Numbered from the stretch's first letter, positions 51,181-64,000 are shown. The stretch is DNA of 64,000 nucleotides from Rhyzopertha dominica (GCA_025024175.1 QCXZ01000137.1:69812680-69876679); one strand, 5' to 3'. Numbers and translations: made by a program. The notes: generated from the sequence alone by a model not told the origin.

Positions 51181-54100
51181 CATCACACAGGTATGCCGTT
51201 TATTTTAATTCTGATAAAAAATTAATGTAGATATCAAATTTTGTACGTCAAATAATTGATGGCAGGTGCTATATTTATCTGCATCAAACTAAATTTCATA
51301 GTGGTTTCTGTTTTACCTAAATTAAAGGATGACTAAAATGTTTTGGAATACCAAAGAAGAGATTATTTGCTTGTTTTGGAATGTTTTAATACTGCGTTTC
51401 TCTGACTTTATGAATCGAACAATACCGAACCGAAACCAGTATCATAGTCCTTCAGTTTTAGTTTTAAACATGTCTCAAAGCAAAAAGGGTTATTTTTCAG
51501 TAAAATTAGTTATGTAAGGTAGTAACTAGAAACCAATGGCATCATAATATTTTATACGTTAAAAGATGACTTTTTAATAAAAACAATTGTCCTGTCCCAA
51601 ATTTTTTAACATTAAACAATGAGCTAAAAATTTTGCAGAAGCAACTAATATTTTTAAAAACATAGGTATAAAAACATTCACTATTTTCGAAATATTGCTA
51701 CTTCATAAAGAACACCTAATAGCCTAGGTTAGCTGTTGTCGAAAACTGCACTCCTCAAATATCTTTTTGGGCACTTTGTATTACATGTAGGTATCTATAC
51801 TTGATGGAAGTGTTTTTGCGGAACTACATCGCGATACCCCATTACAATACAGAAATTTCCTCTAAAAAACTAAAAGCTCAGTGTACTATTTCTAATGGTA
51901 GAATGTTTATATTTAGCATCACAAAAATTATGACTTACAGTGAATTAGCAACAAAACTTTCATTACCTAATAAAATATAAAATACTTCAGCATGCATATA
52001 TAAACGAAAGATATAAATAACTACGCTGCAAAACTACTCTACTATGTTGGTATAACCATTGAAGATACAAAAAATGCAAGAGACCAAATTCGTAGAAAAT
52101 AATGTGCTTATCAATTTCACATGTATATATTTTAGCCTCAATGTGCACTGGGAAGAACATATTTCAAAACACCTTAAAATACCGAGTTTTTCGCTCTTTA
52201 TGAGTAGATTCTGTATTGTTATGCACGGGAAACACGATAGAGCAAAAAAACACTCTAATTTACACTTTAACCGATTTTTTCACTGTGGTATATCGAGTTT
52301 TTGCGAAATATCTCTAAACAAATGTGGTTTTTACACTAATTACCCTCTTTTTTCTCGAACTAGAGTGATTAAAATATTATTTTGCTTCCTACCCCCCCTC
52401 CCCCATTCCATTAAATGTAGTTCATTAACTCTATCTAGTGATTATTTCACTCGAGAGCAGAGTGTAAGCAGAATTCACCCTGAGATTTAATTAATGCTTT
52501 AGTAAAGTATATCGCACACTGTTAGCTCACACTATTAGAGAGTATTTTTACTCTAGAATAAAACATTTTTACTCAAATCTAATGTCAAAAATTACATTTG
52601 ACTAGAGTAAAAATTACTCTAAAATTTACTCTAACAATGTAGCCAAGTTTTTTACTTTACTAGAATAGACTTGCTCCAGCTTCGCTTATTGTTATTTTAG
52701 AGTATATTCAGAGTACTAATTTTTTTTGCTGTACATGAATCACAGATACGTGTAAAACAAAGGACAAACAATTTTATTTATGAAGCTGTACCTAAAAATA
52801 TGTATTTAAGGGGGAAGGAATATGTAGTCCGTTGTTACTGTAAACAATATAACAAAGAAGTTGAAAACAGTTTCATTTTTTTAGAATTGAAAGCGTTGAA
52901 TTAAGGTTTTATGTATTTAAGATAATCTAGTTAATCTATATCACGCAAAATTTTAAACAAACGTAAGATGTTTAAAACGGCACACCTCCCAAAAACTGAG
53001 CCATTTTNTTACACACACGCGGTATGCATTCGTTTCTAAGAAACATTATTTCCATTGAATAAGTAATAAAAAACATCATTTTTGCCGAATATCTTTCACT
53101 TTGAAAAGTTGTAATTCGTATCAGTTATTTTTAGAAAAAAAACAACAAAAATACGTTTAATGATAAAGCTATTTTTACGATAAAAATCACCCCAACCGAG
53201 ATTTAGAGGAAAAAGTACATTTCTGCCTTTATTTAAATAAAAATTTATTTCTGATAAAAAATTTGGTGGCAAAATGTGGACCGATTACTGGCAATTCTGA
53301 TCCCATAGAATAATAGAAAAACAGACTAGTGTTCAGTTTTCGACCACAGCATATATTTTTTCTGGGCTATAAAGACACTGAACGAATACTTTTCTGAAAT
53401 AGCAATTACAATTCTTGATACTAGACTTTAATATTCAGTGGATATATACGAAAAAGCTTTCCGAGAACGCCTTCAGAAGCCCGCTAGCAAAAACGCTTAT
53501 TATGAAATATGGCTTCCAACATTTCATCGGAAAACGGGAGAACCTTGCCGAAGGCAGCAGCTCATTATGTTACGAAAAATCCCAACATTTTTTGCTCCTA
53601 TTGGTAAATACCGCATCAGAGGATTGAAACTAATAAGCGAACAACTTTCTTGGATAATTTGCGTGACAGTAACTTTCTTAACACAGTAAATTCAATTAAC
53701 TACAGAAATTGGGTTATTACGTTGATGAGATCCAAGCATCTGTTTTTGTGGCGAAGCACTAAACATTTTACCGCTTTGATGCACTTCAAACACACATTTG
53801 AATTGGATCGCGATCATGTTATGAAACACGCTTGTCTAAATTACTTGCTTTCGGATTTCTTTTTTTGCCTGCAGTGAAAATATTATTCCGCGTAAAGGTG
53901 TGAAATTCACATAAATAATGTTATTTCGCATTCCAAAATTATTTCATCCGTAAATTAAAAACTTCATATCAATTAGGACTAACACTTTCAAGCTTATATA
54001 ATAATGACATTTTAGACACCAGAAACTATAACTGTACGCCTGAAAGCACAGAGTGAGGCAGGTCGAAGACTTAGAAATTTTATGGAAAAGTTGGTGTAGA

Positions 54101-55195
54101 GATAATTATAACATCGATAGACTCCTTAGTATTTATCAAGAAATAACACGTTTTATATCAGGGCCCCTCTACTTCTGGGGCTATCAAGAGAGAGACAATC
54201 ACTGATTTAGATGAAGATATAACAATGTGTTGGTTTAACGCAGGTTAGTGTATTCAAAAACCATCCAATACCTAATCGTTTTCTTCAATGACTCAAACAA
54301 TTCATTAATTTAAAGAAGCTCAAAATTGCGTTTAGTACAAACTATCTGAGAGCTTTTCTCATGCGTGTATTTGTTTTATTAGATCGTTGTTTTTTCACGA
54401 ATTGACTTCCCATAATAATCATAATGTTTTTCTTTTTAGCTTGAATACTATTTATTGGATCCTCTACATGCATTTTCATGTTGCTAAGCTTCTTTCTCTC
54501 AGGGTGCATACGGGTGGTTTCGGCGAAATTGAAACAAGTACACAAAACTAAACAGTATCTATTCAAAACTGAACTACAGCTTCACTCCTTAACGATTCGC
54601 AAAACAACTTGAACTTAAACATTAATCTTTAGAATCACCCTTCAGCTGTTGAGGGCACTCGCACCGACCTGCTCTCAGTCCACAGACGCTCTTCCAGGTC
54701 TAGGTGACTTCTGCCGCGCCGGAAAAACTCAAAATTCCCGCTCTCCCTTCCTTAAATCCCCCGCTGCACAATTTCGCACCGTTAACACCAGAGCGCAGCA
54801 CAATGTAAAAACTTGTATTAAATCTGTATAATTGTCTTTGGGAATTATAATTAAAGCTTTTATGAAACAGCATGTTTTAATCGTCATAACCCTTATTGGT
54901 TTTGGGTTAGAACTAACATAGAAGACATCTTTATACTACATCCGATTAATATACTCTCATGAGATGTTGTTCGACTATTTGATGGTAACAAATTTGTTCA
55001 GGGTGACAATTTTGAAACGGCTAATCGTTATAGATGTCAAACTGATGATCGTAAAACCATTTCTACAAAATCGAAGCGGACTTTGAACGACATACTTTTG
55101 GATATTATCCTACTACTAGTCTACTAGTAAGAACAGTACCCTTTTATTTTTGAAACATTTACTAAACACGTATTGTTTATATGTATATTTCAATG
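51181..55195. other. Intronic sequence with repeated TTACTC motifs; no gene recognised
   Basis: The stretch 52525-52645 is an imperfect palindrome made of repeated TTTTACTC / GAGTAAAA motifs. The frames at 53415-53880 and 54649-54831 and the 143-codon frame at 52059-52490 carry no motif I recognise. A C-rich run lies at 52391-52405. A single N is at 53008. Confidence 0.35.
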
Positions 55196-55199
55196 AAAT

Positions 55200-55860
55200 T
55201 TTTATGGCTGAAAAGTCAGTAAATGCTCGAATTCAAGGAGTATGGTATGCTATAGCCTTGGCTATAGCTATGGCTTCATCTTTAAGGCTTTTCAAACTCT
55301 TTTTTCCAAATGCGTATGCCTGACTGACATTTCTGAAGATCTCTGGCGTTTACTGTTGGCATTCCAACACAATTCTTTGACGTAATACCCCCCATCCGGA
55401 ATAGTGAGTGGTTGCATTCTAAAAATCTTTGATTTGAAATGTTCCCAGAGGAAAAATCTAGCGGAGCAAGATCTGGAGACTTTGATGGGCATTTAGCATA
55501 ACGGGGGTGTGCCCTGTCCTACCAAAAAGCTAGTTAATTTTCATTTAAACCCTCACCTTGTTTCATCATGTCAATGATAATGGGGATAGATCAATGATCA
55601 ATGTGTCCAGCATATAGTGCTAAAGCGCCGATTTCTCTTAAACAAGAAAGGACTTACGATATGATCACCTAATTTCCCGGCCCACACACTATGTTTTTTC
55701 TGCCTCCGCGCGAGAGTGTACTTTGTGTATCAACTGAGGATTAACATCGCTTCAATGTCTACAGTTATGCCTAATAACATAGGCATTTGAGAAAAATGAT
55801 GACTCGGTTAAGCAGCAGATGTTGTAGAGGCAATGTGTTCCATTAAAGGTCTTTTTCTTC
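55200..55860 (-). pseudogene. DD34E-like transposase relic, central and C-terminal part
   Basis: Minus-strand pieces in order are RHNCRH*SDVNPQLIHKVHS, then VWAGKLGDHIVSPFLFKRN (the usual VWAGIxGDxxxGPFF block), a decayed segment where the DGAPAH region should be, KSPDLAPLDF (third acidic block), and after a frameshift FLWEHFKSKIFRMQPLTIPD. Several stops and shifts are present, and the N-terminus is missing or unrecognisable. It lies antisense in the Cad96Ca intron. Confidence 0.75.
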
Positions 55861-57090
55861 TTCCGTTTCATGGATTTAGGTCTTAGACCTGCCTTCTTCA
55901 TGACTATCTTTCCCTACGTCTTCCAACACTTCTTCTACCTCTGGGTCTGTACTCATTTGTTAGTTTAGAGATCTACTATCTCCATTCAGAACGCTTTTCA
56001 TCTAATTCATGCGTTAAGTGAATTTGAAAGGATGGAAACTGTATTTGTGGAGAATCCTGAAAACTGATGATATTTTGACTACAGAAGATACTACAGAAAC
56101 ATGCGCGATATCTTTTGAACAGATTGCACGGATGGACTTACAATTCCGAGTCCAAACCAATCCGTCTACCTTAATTTTCCCTTAAGTCCCAAGACGTATT
56201 TTGTGATGAATAAATTTATCCAGATGTAATTCAGTCGGTATTTTTGTACAATTAGCTCACAATTTGTACAGGTCTTTGGATTAGTAACCTTTAGGAAGTT
56301 GCAAAATAAGTAGGGATGTAAAAAGCACACAAAAATTTGAAGACCAATCCTTTCAGTCTTTAATTCAATAGGTATCCAGTGAAGTATTTTCGTTTTCTTA
56401 AAATACAATCTACAAGCTGCACCTACAAAAATATAAATCAATAAATGGAGTCACTTTGATTGTTTTTGTATCCTACGCATTTTTAAAAAGGACTTTGAAA
56501 GACCATCGAAACGAGGTATTACTCAACCCTTCTTACCTGCTCAAAAATTAAGGAGCGAACTGCAAGAAGCAGAGTAACAACATCTGATATAAAAACATGA
56601 ACTATCATTTCTAGATGGTCGCCAGTCGTGCAATGAAGATACTATTAAAACTGTCCAAGCTATTAGTTCTTTTGCTCAAACTGTTCAGTGTACAACAAAT
56701 AAAAATGGCATACACAAAAGATGCTGAGAATGTTATTATTTAACATGAAGAATTTTCAAACATACTGCCTTTTAGGAGTATGGCAGGACAAAAATAAATT
56801 TAATGAAATATCGATGAATCCCCTTATAAAAAGATTAATTAAATTGTGTACAGTTGCTGTACAAAGATCAAAAGATCAACCATCAGTCGCGACGTTCAAT
56901 TTCTCAGCCGTCTTATTCCAATTACACCAAAGAGTTTAAGATAACGAGAGAGAACCGATCAGTACATCCCACGCATATTGATTTCCCTTGGAAGCTCCTC
57001 ACCGGTGAAGTGGGACTTTTATTCTCTCGCCCTGATTACGAGTTTAGATTGCCCACAGCAATTTTAACTTATTACTTCTCTTTCCGATAG
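55861..57090. other. End of Cad96Ca intron 46018-57090
   Basis: AT-rich, with no recognised element. It ends in the acceptor ...TCTTTCCGATAG at 57090. Confidence 0.5.
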
Positions 57091-57223
57091 GCGACAAATC
57101 AGTCTTCGGTATCGAAGACGGGAGATAGATGGGAATTCCCGAGGCACCGGCTCAAGTTCTTCAACATCCTCGGGGAGGGGGCTTTCGGGCAGGTCTGGAA
57201 GTGCGAAGCCCTCGACATCGATG
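57091..57223 (+). CDS. Cad96Ca: Cad96Ca, start of tyrosine kinase domain
   Basis: 44 codons plus one base (phase 1), between ...CCGATAG and GTAAGT. Residues 12-24 read DRWEFPRHRLKFF, the conserved lead-in to the kinase domain of this family. Residues 28-35 are the glycine-rich ATP-binding loop GEGAFGQV, followed by WKCEALDID. The exon is much less AT-rich than its surroundings. The next exon should carry the VAVK lysine and further kinase subdomains, but I found no such segment before the window ends, so the following intron is at least 6.8 kb. The gene is therefore incomplete here at both ends. Confidence 0.9.
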
Positions 57224-57689
57224 GTAAGTTTCGAGTACCTACAGTCCGAGTGAGCAGAGTATATTTAATTTAACTGTGAGTTATCGATGTCTATTATTCG
57301 GATGGGAATTTTCGATAAAGGTCATTTTAGAGTGCATTGTGCTGAACAGTTCGATATTTATACTTTTATAAGACTTAATCATAAAAAGTTTCTTATACTG
57401 TCTCGAGCCAGTTTGGTAAATAAATCAATAGATTATTAAAACAGAAAGGTCAGTGACACTACCATTTCAGATACACCAGGTGATGACTAGTTAACTTGGA
57501 GAGTTTATAGTATTGTACTCTATTTTAATCTAAGAAAAGCGATTTGAATTTGGCGCGCGTACACATCGGCTTCCAGGCCAGTTCATTTTGCTCAAAGAAA
57601 TATCAAATTTTGACGATTATTTGATTAAGTTACACATTATAATATGTAATAATAATATGTATTTGTGTTAACATTCTACTAAAAAAAAT
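57224..57689. other. Cad96Ca intron, no feature
   Basis: Intronic AT-rich sequence directly after the kinase exon; nothing recognised. Confidence 0.5.
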
Positions 57690-58400
57690 TCATATTATGT
57701 CAAAACGGATACATATGTTTACATATATAGTAAAGTAAGGGTAAGCTTTTATTACCCCTACGAGGCGGAAGAGATAAAAATATTATATTCATCAACGGGT
57801 AAAAAGCATCAACTAAAAGCACTGATTTAATATACTTCTTAGAATTCGGAAGATCAGTGCGAGCTCTGCTGAGAACAGATCTGTGTATATGAATAAAGAT
57901 AAGATATTGATATAATACAGACATGAAGAGTTTTGAGGATATTGAATGAAACCCAAGTTTAGCACATTTTCGTGGAACCGAAAAAGTTTTGTAAAGTAGC
58001 GTATTAAATATTGCTTTGTACAGCGGCATGGTAGGATGCATGCTGTTCTTGTGAATACAACAGGTACTATTAAGGTAGCATGAACAATTTTCTCTTTAAT
58101 TTAGTAAGAGATAGTCAATGTGAGCTTCCCACGTTGCTGTCTAAGAATACACCAATAAATTTAATCGGCTCATTGCTGGCGTTAAGATCTCTTATAGAAA
58201 ATACAAGTTGCTGTGTTTTGGTTGAATTCATAATCAACTTGTTACTAAGGAACCAGTGTTTTACTTTGGTTTGAACTTCTAGGAAATAATCGTTTAATGA
58301 AGACACACTATCAATCATGTCTACAATGATTGTATCGTTAGTAAACAGAATGCATTTTCCTGAAATGACAGATTGTGGAACTTTTTACGTAAATTTTACG
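57690..58400 (-). pseudogene. LINE reverse-transcriptase relic, 3' part
   Basis: On the minus strand, frames give a VPQSVISGKCILFTNDTIIV piece (motif B region fused by deletion to the position of the FADDT box, here FTNDT), then DSVSSLNDYFLEVQTKVKHW, FLSNKLIMNSTKTQQLVFS and IKFIGVFLDSNVGSSH. A second frame (58041-57700) continues with PTMPLYKAIFNTLL, CAKLGFHSISSKLFMSVLYQ and a final FLSLPP. This is the order of the palm, thumb and C-terminal part of Jockey/CR1-type LINE RT. It is antisense to Cad96Ca and inactive. Confidence 0.75.
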
Positions 58401-60043
58401 TACATTTACGTAAATCCAAAACCAGAGATTGGCAGTAAGCCTGACAAACCTCTTTCATTTACATTAATATACCAGTGTCTGTCGCTAAGATAAGATTTTA
58501 TAAATTCAAAGCTAGAACTATGAACAGCTTACTTGTATAAAAGCCAGCCGTGGAAAATTAAATTAAATCTTCTAACCACGATTTGTCCAAGCCAGCATTT
58601 ATCGGACAGTATTTTGCTTTCTGCAAATTACAGAACCTACTGATAAAAATGTTATATACATAACTGGGTGGGTACTTTCACAATTTTATAAATTGCGCAA
58701 AGAGCAAGAGAGTATGGCTTTAAATGCATAACACGTATTTTGAACGTATTTTGAATGTAATTCAAAACTAACATTATTTGAAAAATTCCCTCGTACAACA
58801 GCCTCTACAGTTGCGTAGTCGTATGACGTCATTTAGCATATGTATCAGTTCTGACAATGGTGTTTTCAGGGTTAATACAGACTATAATTNGTGTCAAAAT
58901 GGAATGAACACCTAACACATCGTATAATAAATGTAAAAGGTGCAGTCTGATCTTAAAACAGATGTGAAGTAAGGTTCAATAACTGTAAAAAATAAGAGGT
59001 TATGTGCGTATTTGTGTCACATCTATATTTGGTATTGCCTGACTTTAGGCATTTTTCAAATGAACACCACTTAATAAATACGTATTATTCATGGCAGTGG
59101 TTCTACTCGTATACAGGTACTTATTTATATATTTACAGCTTTATGCAGTTTTGCAGTGAAGGTGATTTTTTGTATATGGTGAACTCCTAATTGTTTCCTC
59201 AAATATTGACATACTTAAAAAATGCGTGACGTAACTGCTAAAAATGAAATTTTGGGGTCTTTGAAGAATAATTATACAATAATAAATGAATAATTAGAAG
59301 AGGAAAAAAATCAATGATAATTCGATGACATTCTTCAACATTTCTCCCAATCTTCGAAAAGTTTCTGAATTAACTTTCCCGACAGCAACGTAGATTCGAT
59401 TTCTCCCGTCTTCAGGTGTAGTTGGAATAGTAAATAAATATTGGATTTAATATATAGCTTCAAAAAAAGATCTGGGAGTAAATTAACATGTCCACAACAG
59501 CTGATCCACACTTTTGGGATATTTTAAATTAAAAAAATCAATAACTAGAAAATACACGACCGATGGAAAAATATTCTTTAATGTTCATTCAGATGATAAG
59601 ACACCAAGGGTGTTGATGAACAGTCGTTCCACGTTTGAAAATAATATTAGGTTGTAGTACTCAAAAAATCCAAGAGAGCTTTCTACAAAACAGGTTTACG
59701 TATTTTCAGCAGTTATAGAAAAATACGTTCACTTGGCCCACATTTATACAATAATACACGAATAAAAGATTTGTAATGAGGACTATTTGTTAGAGGGTCC
59801 TTGTACTATTAGTTTCCCCAAAAAGTAATATGTATGGGATTAGAATGTTAGTTACGAACGAACGAAAATATAAGCATGAAACTGGTAATTGTGGCAGAGT
59901 TAGATCAGACTATTTTTCAAGAAATAATTTCTTCCCCAATACGTCCTTTTCGCGGCCACTGGTTTTCAGAATATCTTTTTAATATATTATTTTGAAATTT
60001 ATACAGCCATATAATTAATAGTAGAGTTTTTTGGAAGTTATTA
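58401..60043. other. Intronic AT-rich sequence, nothing recognised
   Basis: No protein motif, RNA gene or clear repeat was seen. Near 58387-58414 a short tandem of TTTACGTAAA-like units occurs. Confidence 0.35.
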
Positions 60044-60201
60044 AATGATAATAGTAAAACACTCGTTTTCTATCCTACCTCGAATTTTTTTTTGGCAAAG
60101 CCAAACCGCCAAGCAGTCTTCTTCAGTGGCTTAACAAGTGGCTTTGCCAAAAATAAAAATTGGAAATAGGATAAAAAAACAAGTGTTTTACTATTATTAT
60201 A
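60044..60201. repeat. Hairpin inverted repeat, about 158 bp
   Basis: AATAGTAAAACACT at 60050 onward and its complement ending at 60194 flank a second matched pair (TTTGGCAAAGCCA and TGGCTTTGCCAAA). Arms are about 60 bp with small mismatches and the loop is about 30 bp. It is probably a small MITE or foldback. Confidence 0.8.
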
Positions 60202-61590
60202 CTGAAAAGCGATTTGTGCGTTTACGTAATGGCATTTTATTCGATAATAAGGCTGGAAATATTGGGTTGTCTTTCCTAACTAAGTTCTAACCGACGATCT
60301 GCCGTGGGATAGGCAGATGGGAATGTTAGAAGCCAATGACTTTTGATGAAAAGAAAATCTGAGTTACGCCGTTCACTCGATCCAGTTCCCTTTATTTTAT
60401 CAGCATACAAAACCAATTGTCTCCCTTTCATCCAGACCGCCATTAGCTATGCTAACTGTCCTGTGATATAATATATATGTAAATATCCTGACCTGACCTC
60501 ATCCCTGTTTAAATAGGGAACCAAGAAAACCAAGACGCCCGTCGCGCCGTTCTTCCGTGAACGACAAAAATTAATACTCGATGCAAGGTAACCCCTAAAG
60601 GTTATCCAGATATTGCTGCACCTAAAGGCGGTAATCAAGTTTTGTATTTGCATGTAAATTTGCTTTACTTCTACGCAGAAACGCAAATACATCCCTTATA
60701 GTTTTGCGCGTTCAAACTGGGTGACGCGGGCAGTGATCGGGTGGTTTATTTTAATTGGGAACGAACTCAAAGAATACTAATTTGCTAGCAATGCAGGTTC
60801 ATTTGAAGTTTGCAGAAGGGTAATTAAGTTCAATTAGCCCTAATTTATGGGCGTTGGGTGTTTTATACGAATTATACGAGTAGAGACGGAAATGCGGATA
60901 ATCGCATGCTGAAAAGTTCTGAAAGTGCTAATATCTAATTTCGTAAAATTAATTATAAGTCTATTCGGTACGTCTTTTTAATTACTAAATGTGTTTGGAA
61001 GCGATGTTGTTTTTGATGGCTTAGACACTTCGAATTTTACCAATTAAGGAGGGTGTTATAATGTAGGAAAACCTTTTAGGTAAGCGTATGCTAGCGAATA
61101 TAGCCATTTAAATTATATGTACATATGTTCAATTTACAGTTCTTTACATGTTATGAATTGTGTTTTATATCTATGTCATTGCCCACATAATTAGCAATTT
61201 TATAATAGTCAGGCAAATGTTTAGAAAACAATTGTTATAAAACAACATTATCACAACGCTTATAGAATAGTTAAACACGTAAATTAGGCGCATATTTATA
61301 AAACATATTCAATAAATGTACTAAAGGATTACTGGGAAATTACACAGCTTGATTTTATCAAACAAAATTGATACATTGAGATATATTATAAATATACATT
61401 CTTATACTGTTTAACGGGATTTCGTTTCGATAGCTTTGCTGCCTATTTTTTTATAATTTTATGTGGAAATTCCATAACAATTGGACCATCTGATATTAAC
61501 CATAGATGACAAAGTTGATGGCACGAAGGGCTCTATTACACACCAGTACGCAAGCCGCGGTTAAAGGCAAGGGTCTGCTTTTCTCAATTT
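60202..61590. other. Intronic sequence, nothing recognised
   Basis: No gene or element recognised. A slightly less AT-rich patch lies at 60500-60740, with no convincing kinase reading frame. Confidence 0.35.
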
Positions 61591-61639
61591 ACTCTCCTGA
61601 TGAGCCCCAATAGGACGAAACTAGTAGTAGGGTGAGAGT
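61591..61639 (+). ncRNA. Hammerhead-ribozyme-like motif (type I layout, possibly decayed)
   Basis: The two invariant core blocks are present with correct spacing: CTGATGAG (61597-61604) and CGAAAC (61616-61621). Stem II between them is G-CCC / GG-A-C with one C/A mismatch and a CAATA loop. ACTCTC (61591-61596) before the core is complementary to GAGAGT (61634-61639) after it, forming stem I. CTAGTAG after GAAA can make a 2-bp stem III (CT/AG) followed by TA, giving a GTA cleavage triplet. Between the cleavage point and the GAGAGT strand there is a GGGT bulge, so stem I is imperfect. Hammerheads with minimal stem III are known from Penelope-like elements and other arthropod repeats. No such element's protein is visible here. 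Confidence 0.5.
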
Positions 61640-64000
61640 GGATTGACTAGAGCAGATGACTTGCTGCACTGCTATTAAATAGAACAGAACAGAAACGGTT
61701 TTGTTTTCACCCCGATTGGTCTTATTCCAATAATAGTTTTAATTCTCCACAAAAATGCTTTTTTATAATAAAACTTGTTAGACGGCATGCTGAAATAATG
61801 TGAATTATGCATTAAACAAAATCGTCTAGTACCTACACAATGCTAATCATTTTGAATATTTATTGGGTTAACAATTTATTTGTATTCATATTATTTTTAA
61901 GCCTTTGGAACAAAACTAACACATACACCTTCAAACTAAAATCAATTTTAAGCGAAAAATACGTTTAAAAATAATATTAATAACACGAAGCCACGAATTT
62001 CACCAACTAGTTACTCTGCTTCAAAATCTGCCATTTTATATAAAAAAATATTTAGGTAGTGCTTATAAACTCCAACACACTTTCAATATCGTTTTCAAAC
62101 TCTTTTAGCTAAAAGAGGCTGTAAGACTCGAATTTGTGTCCGAGTATTCTTAATAAAAAATATATAATAAAATGTAATAAAAATCTACTAAATCCGTATA
62201 CTCAACTGTAGCAAAATTTGAATTTCTAAAAATTTAGGGTTACAATACTGTATTCTCTTCGTTAAGACTAATTTTGACTAAATTTTGTAAGCATTCTATC
62301 GTCAAAAACGGCTCCTACCTAAGTTTCGTTCGAAACGGGTTTAATAATGTTGTTTAAATCAATTAATAACTTGATAGTACCATAGATGTTAGTAGTTTAG
62401 TTTTAAGTTAGAAATTACTATTTTATAACATCAATGAAATATTCAATAATTAAGCTAAATACCTAAAATAGGTCGTAAATTTCTAACTGTCGAATTGACT
62501 ACACTAAGTCTTTGAAAATGGCTATAGATTGTGTACAGTTTGCTAGAAAAGCAACTTGTCATCAAACCGTTAAAGTTAAATGTAAAGTTAAGGTAAGAAA
62601 TTAAATAAATAAATGAAATTAAATGCTCTATTCGCCCATAAGCTAGTTATAGTGTTCCATAAAAATACGAAAATAAGTTTGAAAATGCCGATAATTTGAC
62701 TAAGTAAAATTAAAAAAAAACTCCCTGTATAAACTTTGTGATAAATTAGGTCAGATCTCCCTATGTCCGCACAGAAATTTTGTAAAAAAAGCCTTAAAAC
62801 ATTATAAGAAGAAATGTAATTAACCGTTACCGTTATTTAGAAACAAAAACTGAAACGAAAAGTCGTTTTTGCATGTAAAAAAGTGATTAATTCTACAAAA
62901 AATTTAACGTCACGCGCCCACTAAACATTTTTTTTACATTTTTAACAATAAAGCCATAGTTGAAAACCAGATTACTAAATGCACACCCTGTGTATAAAAA
63001 ATAGCTAGCAGTTTACGACATGAATTTATGTGTCCAAAGTGAATAAATAATAGATGTATAGACTGACTTTAAAATTTATACATGCAAGGTAAATTCGGAA
63101 AAACACACTTGAAAATTCTTGCATACGTAAACTGAAATATTCGAATACAACACATGTGTAGATAGTGCAGGATTTATTTACTAGGTCAAATATTTTTATA
63201 TTAACTGACAATTTTACTTAATTTTTCAATTTGCTGCTAATGGTACTAAAAGATAACCACTTTTTGAATATAATGCAGGAGCAAAAATACCCGAAGTTGC
63301 TAGGAATATCTACGAAATTACCAAGCAGAACGACGCGATAAAGTTATTATGTACTACGAAACTATCATCAGTCTCATACAACAAATTTAACTAATTTATA
63401 AGCTAGGTTGAGAGACCAGGTCTAATGCCAAAAGATTTTCGTATGTTTTTCCAATATTAGAAATTTTCCGCTGCAAACACAATTTCCAGTAAGCAAGAGG
63501 TTACCCAAAGTTAGCACACTATCGTAAACAATGAAGCAGAATAAAAGGAACGGCTAGAAATTGTGCATCATCCTGACAGGCTTCCTCATAAACTGTATTT
63601 TCAGCAGGTTAAAGCTAATAATTTAGAGCAACCGCCGCTTAAGGGGTTTTAGTCCCACCCAAGCGTCGCGTCATATACTTGGCTAACATGTATATGCCCT
63701 TCGCAATGCTACACCGTTTTATGAGACCTCGGGCACTCTAATAATTTCTATCCCGCATACACTTTCCGAACGAGAACCGCTTATAATTCGATGGATAAAT
63801 TCGGCAGCCTGCAAAATTGAAGTTAAAGCTTAATATTATGTAACATTTCCAGAATTTACATTTTCGTTTTATCAGAGAGACGGATTACCCCCGGCGCGGC
63901 GGTCTAAATGCTACTAATTGCGCCGTAGGTAGCCAAGTGTCAGGGATTAGCGATATAACTTCAGGGATTGGGAATATTTCGACCTTTCAATGAATATCTC
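61640..64000. other. Intronic AT-rich sequence to window end
   Basis: I see no exon of the kinase domain and no clear mobile element. The last 120 bases have a patch with GGCGCGGCGG but no open frame that fits a kinase. Confidence 0.4.

Noticed and set aside
52059..52490. 143-codon + strand frame
   Set aside because: Low-complexity and AT-driven composition, no recognisable domain, no splice or promoter evidence.
60500..60740. Next kinase exon of Cad96Ca
   Set aside because: The patch is less AT-rich but no frame shows the VAVK lysine, HRDLAAR or DFG motifs.

Overview
This window is AT-rich eukaryotic DNA from an arthropod, almost certainly an insect. It has long introns, scattered single N bases, one 100-N assembly gap, and a dense load of decayed transposons. 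I cannot fix the species. The insect call rests on an insect-type receptor tyrosine kinase gene (Cad96Ca / Stitcher family), on mariner and related Tc1/mariner-superfamily remnants, and on Jockey-like LINE debris.

The only host gene I can support is on the + strand. Four exons (32352-32605, 44723-44995, 45721-46017, 57091-57223) have consensus AG/GT borders and compatible phases. In order they encode a cadherin repeat, a proline-rich and acidic juxtamembrane stalk, a transmembrane helix, and the start of a tyrosine-kinase domain with its glycine-rich loop. The signal-peptide exon (upstream) and the rest of the kinase domain (downstream) were not found. The visible introns are about 12.1 kb, 0.7 kb and 11.1 kb, plus at least 6.8 kb after the last exon seen.

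Layout. 1-8 kb: AT-rich sequence with a small TA-flanked MITE and a decayed transposase. 8.1-18.0 kb: a 156-bp satellite array, about 51 monomers in one direction, then a switch to about 12 monomers in the opposite direction, ending in the gap. 18.1-32.3 kb: transposon-rich. It holds a (TTA)n tract between inverted repeats, a nearly complete but frameshifted mariner, further transposase fragments, LINE fragments, a 1.28-kb element with a THAP-like reading frame, and a nested palindromic element. 32.3-57.2 kb: Cad96Ca exons, with introns carrying a 1-kb palindrome, more transposase wrecks, a second THAP-like element and LINE pieces. 57.2-64 kb: a LINE fragment, a hairpin repeat and a hammerhead-ribozyme-like motif.

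The long open frames across the satellite are by-products of a 156-bp (3 x 52) monomer and are not genes. The points most worth a second look are the satellite's orientation switch and open frames, the paired THAP-like elements, the palindromes built from palindromes, and the hammerhead-like core near 61.6 kb.
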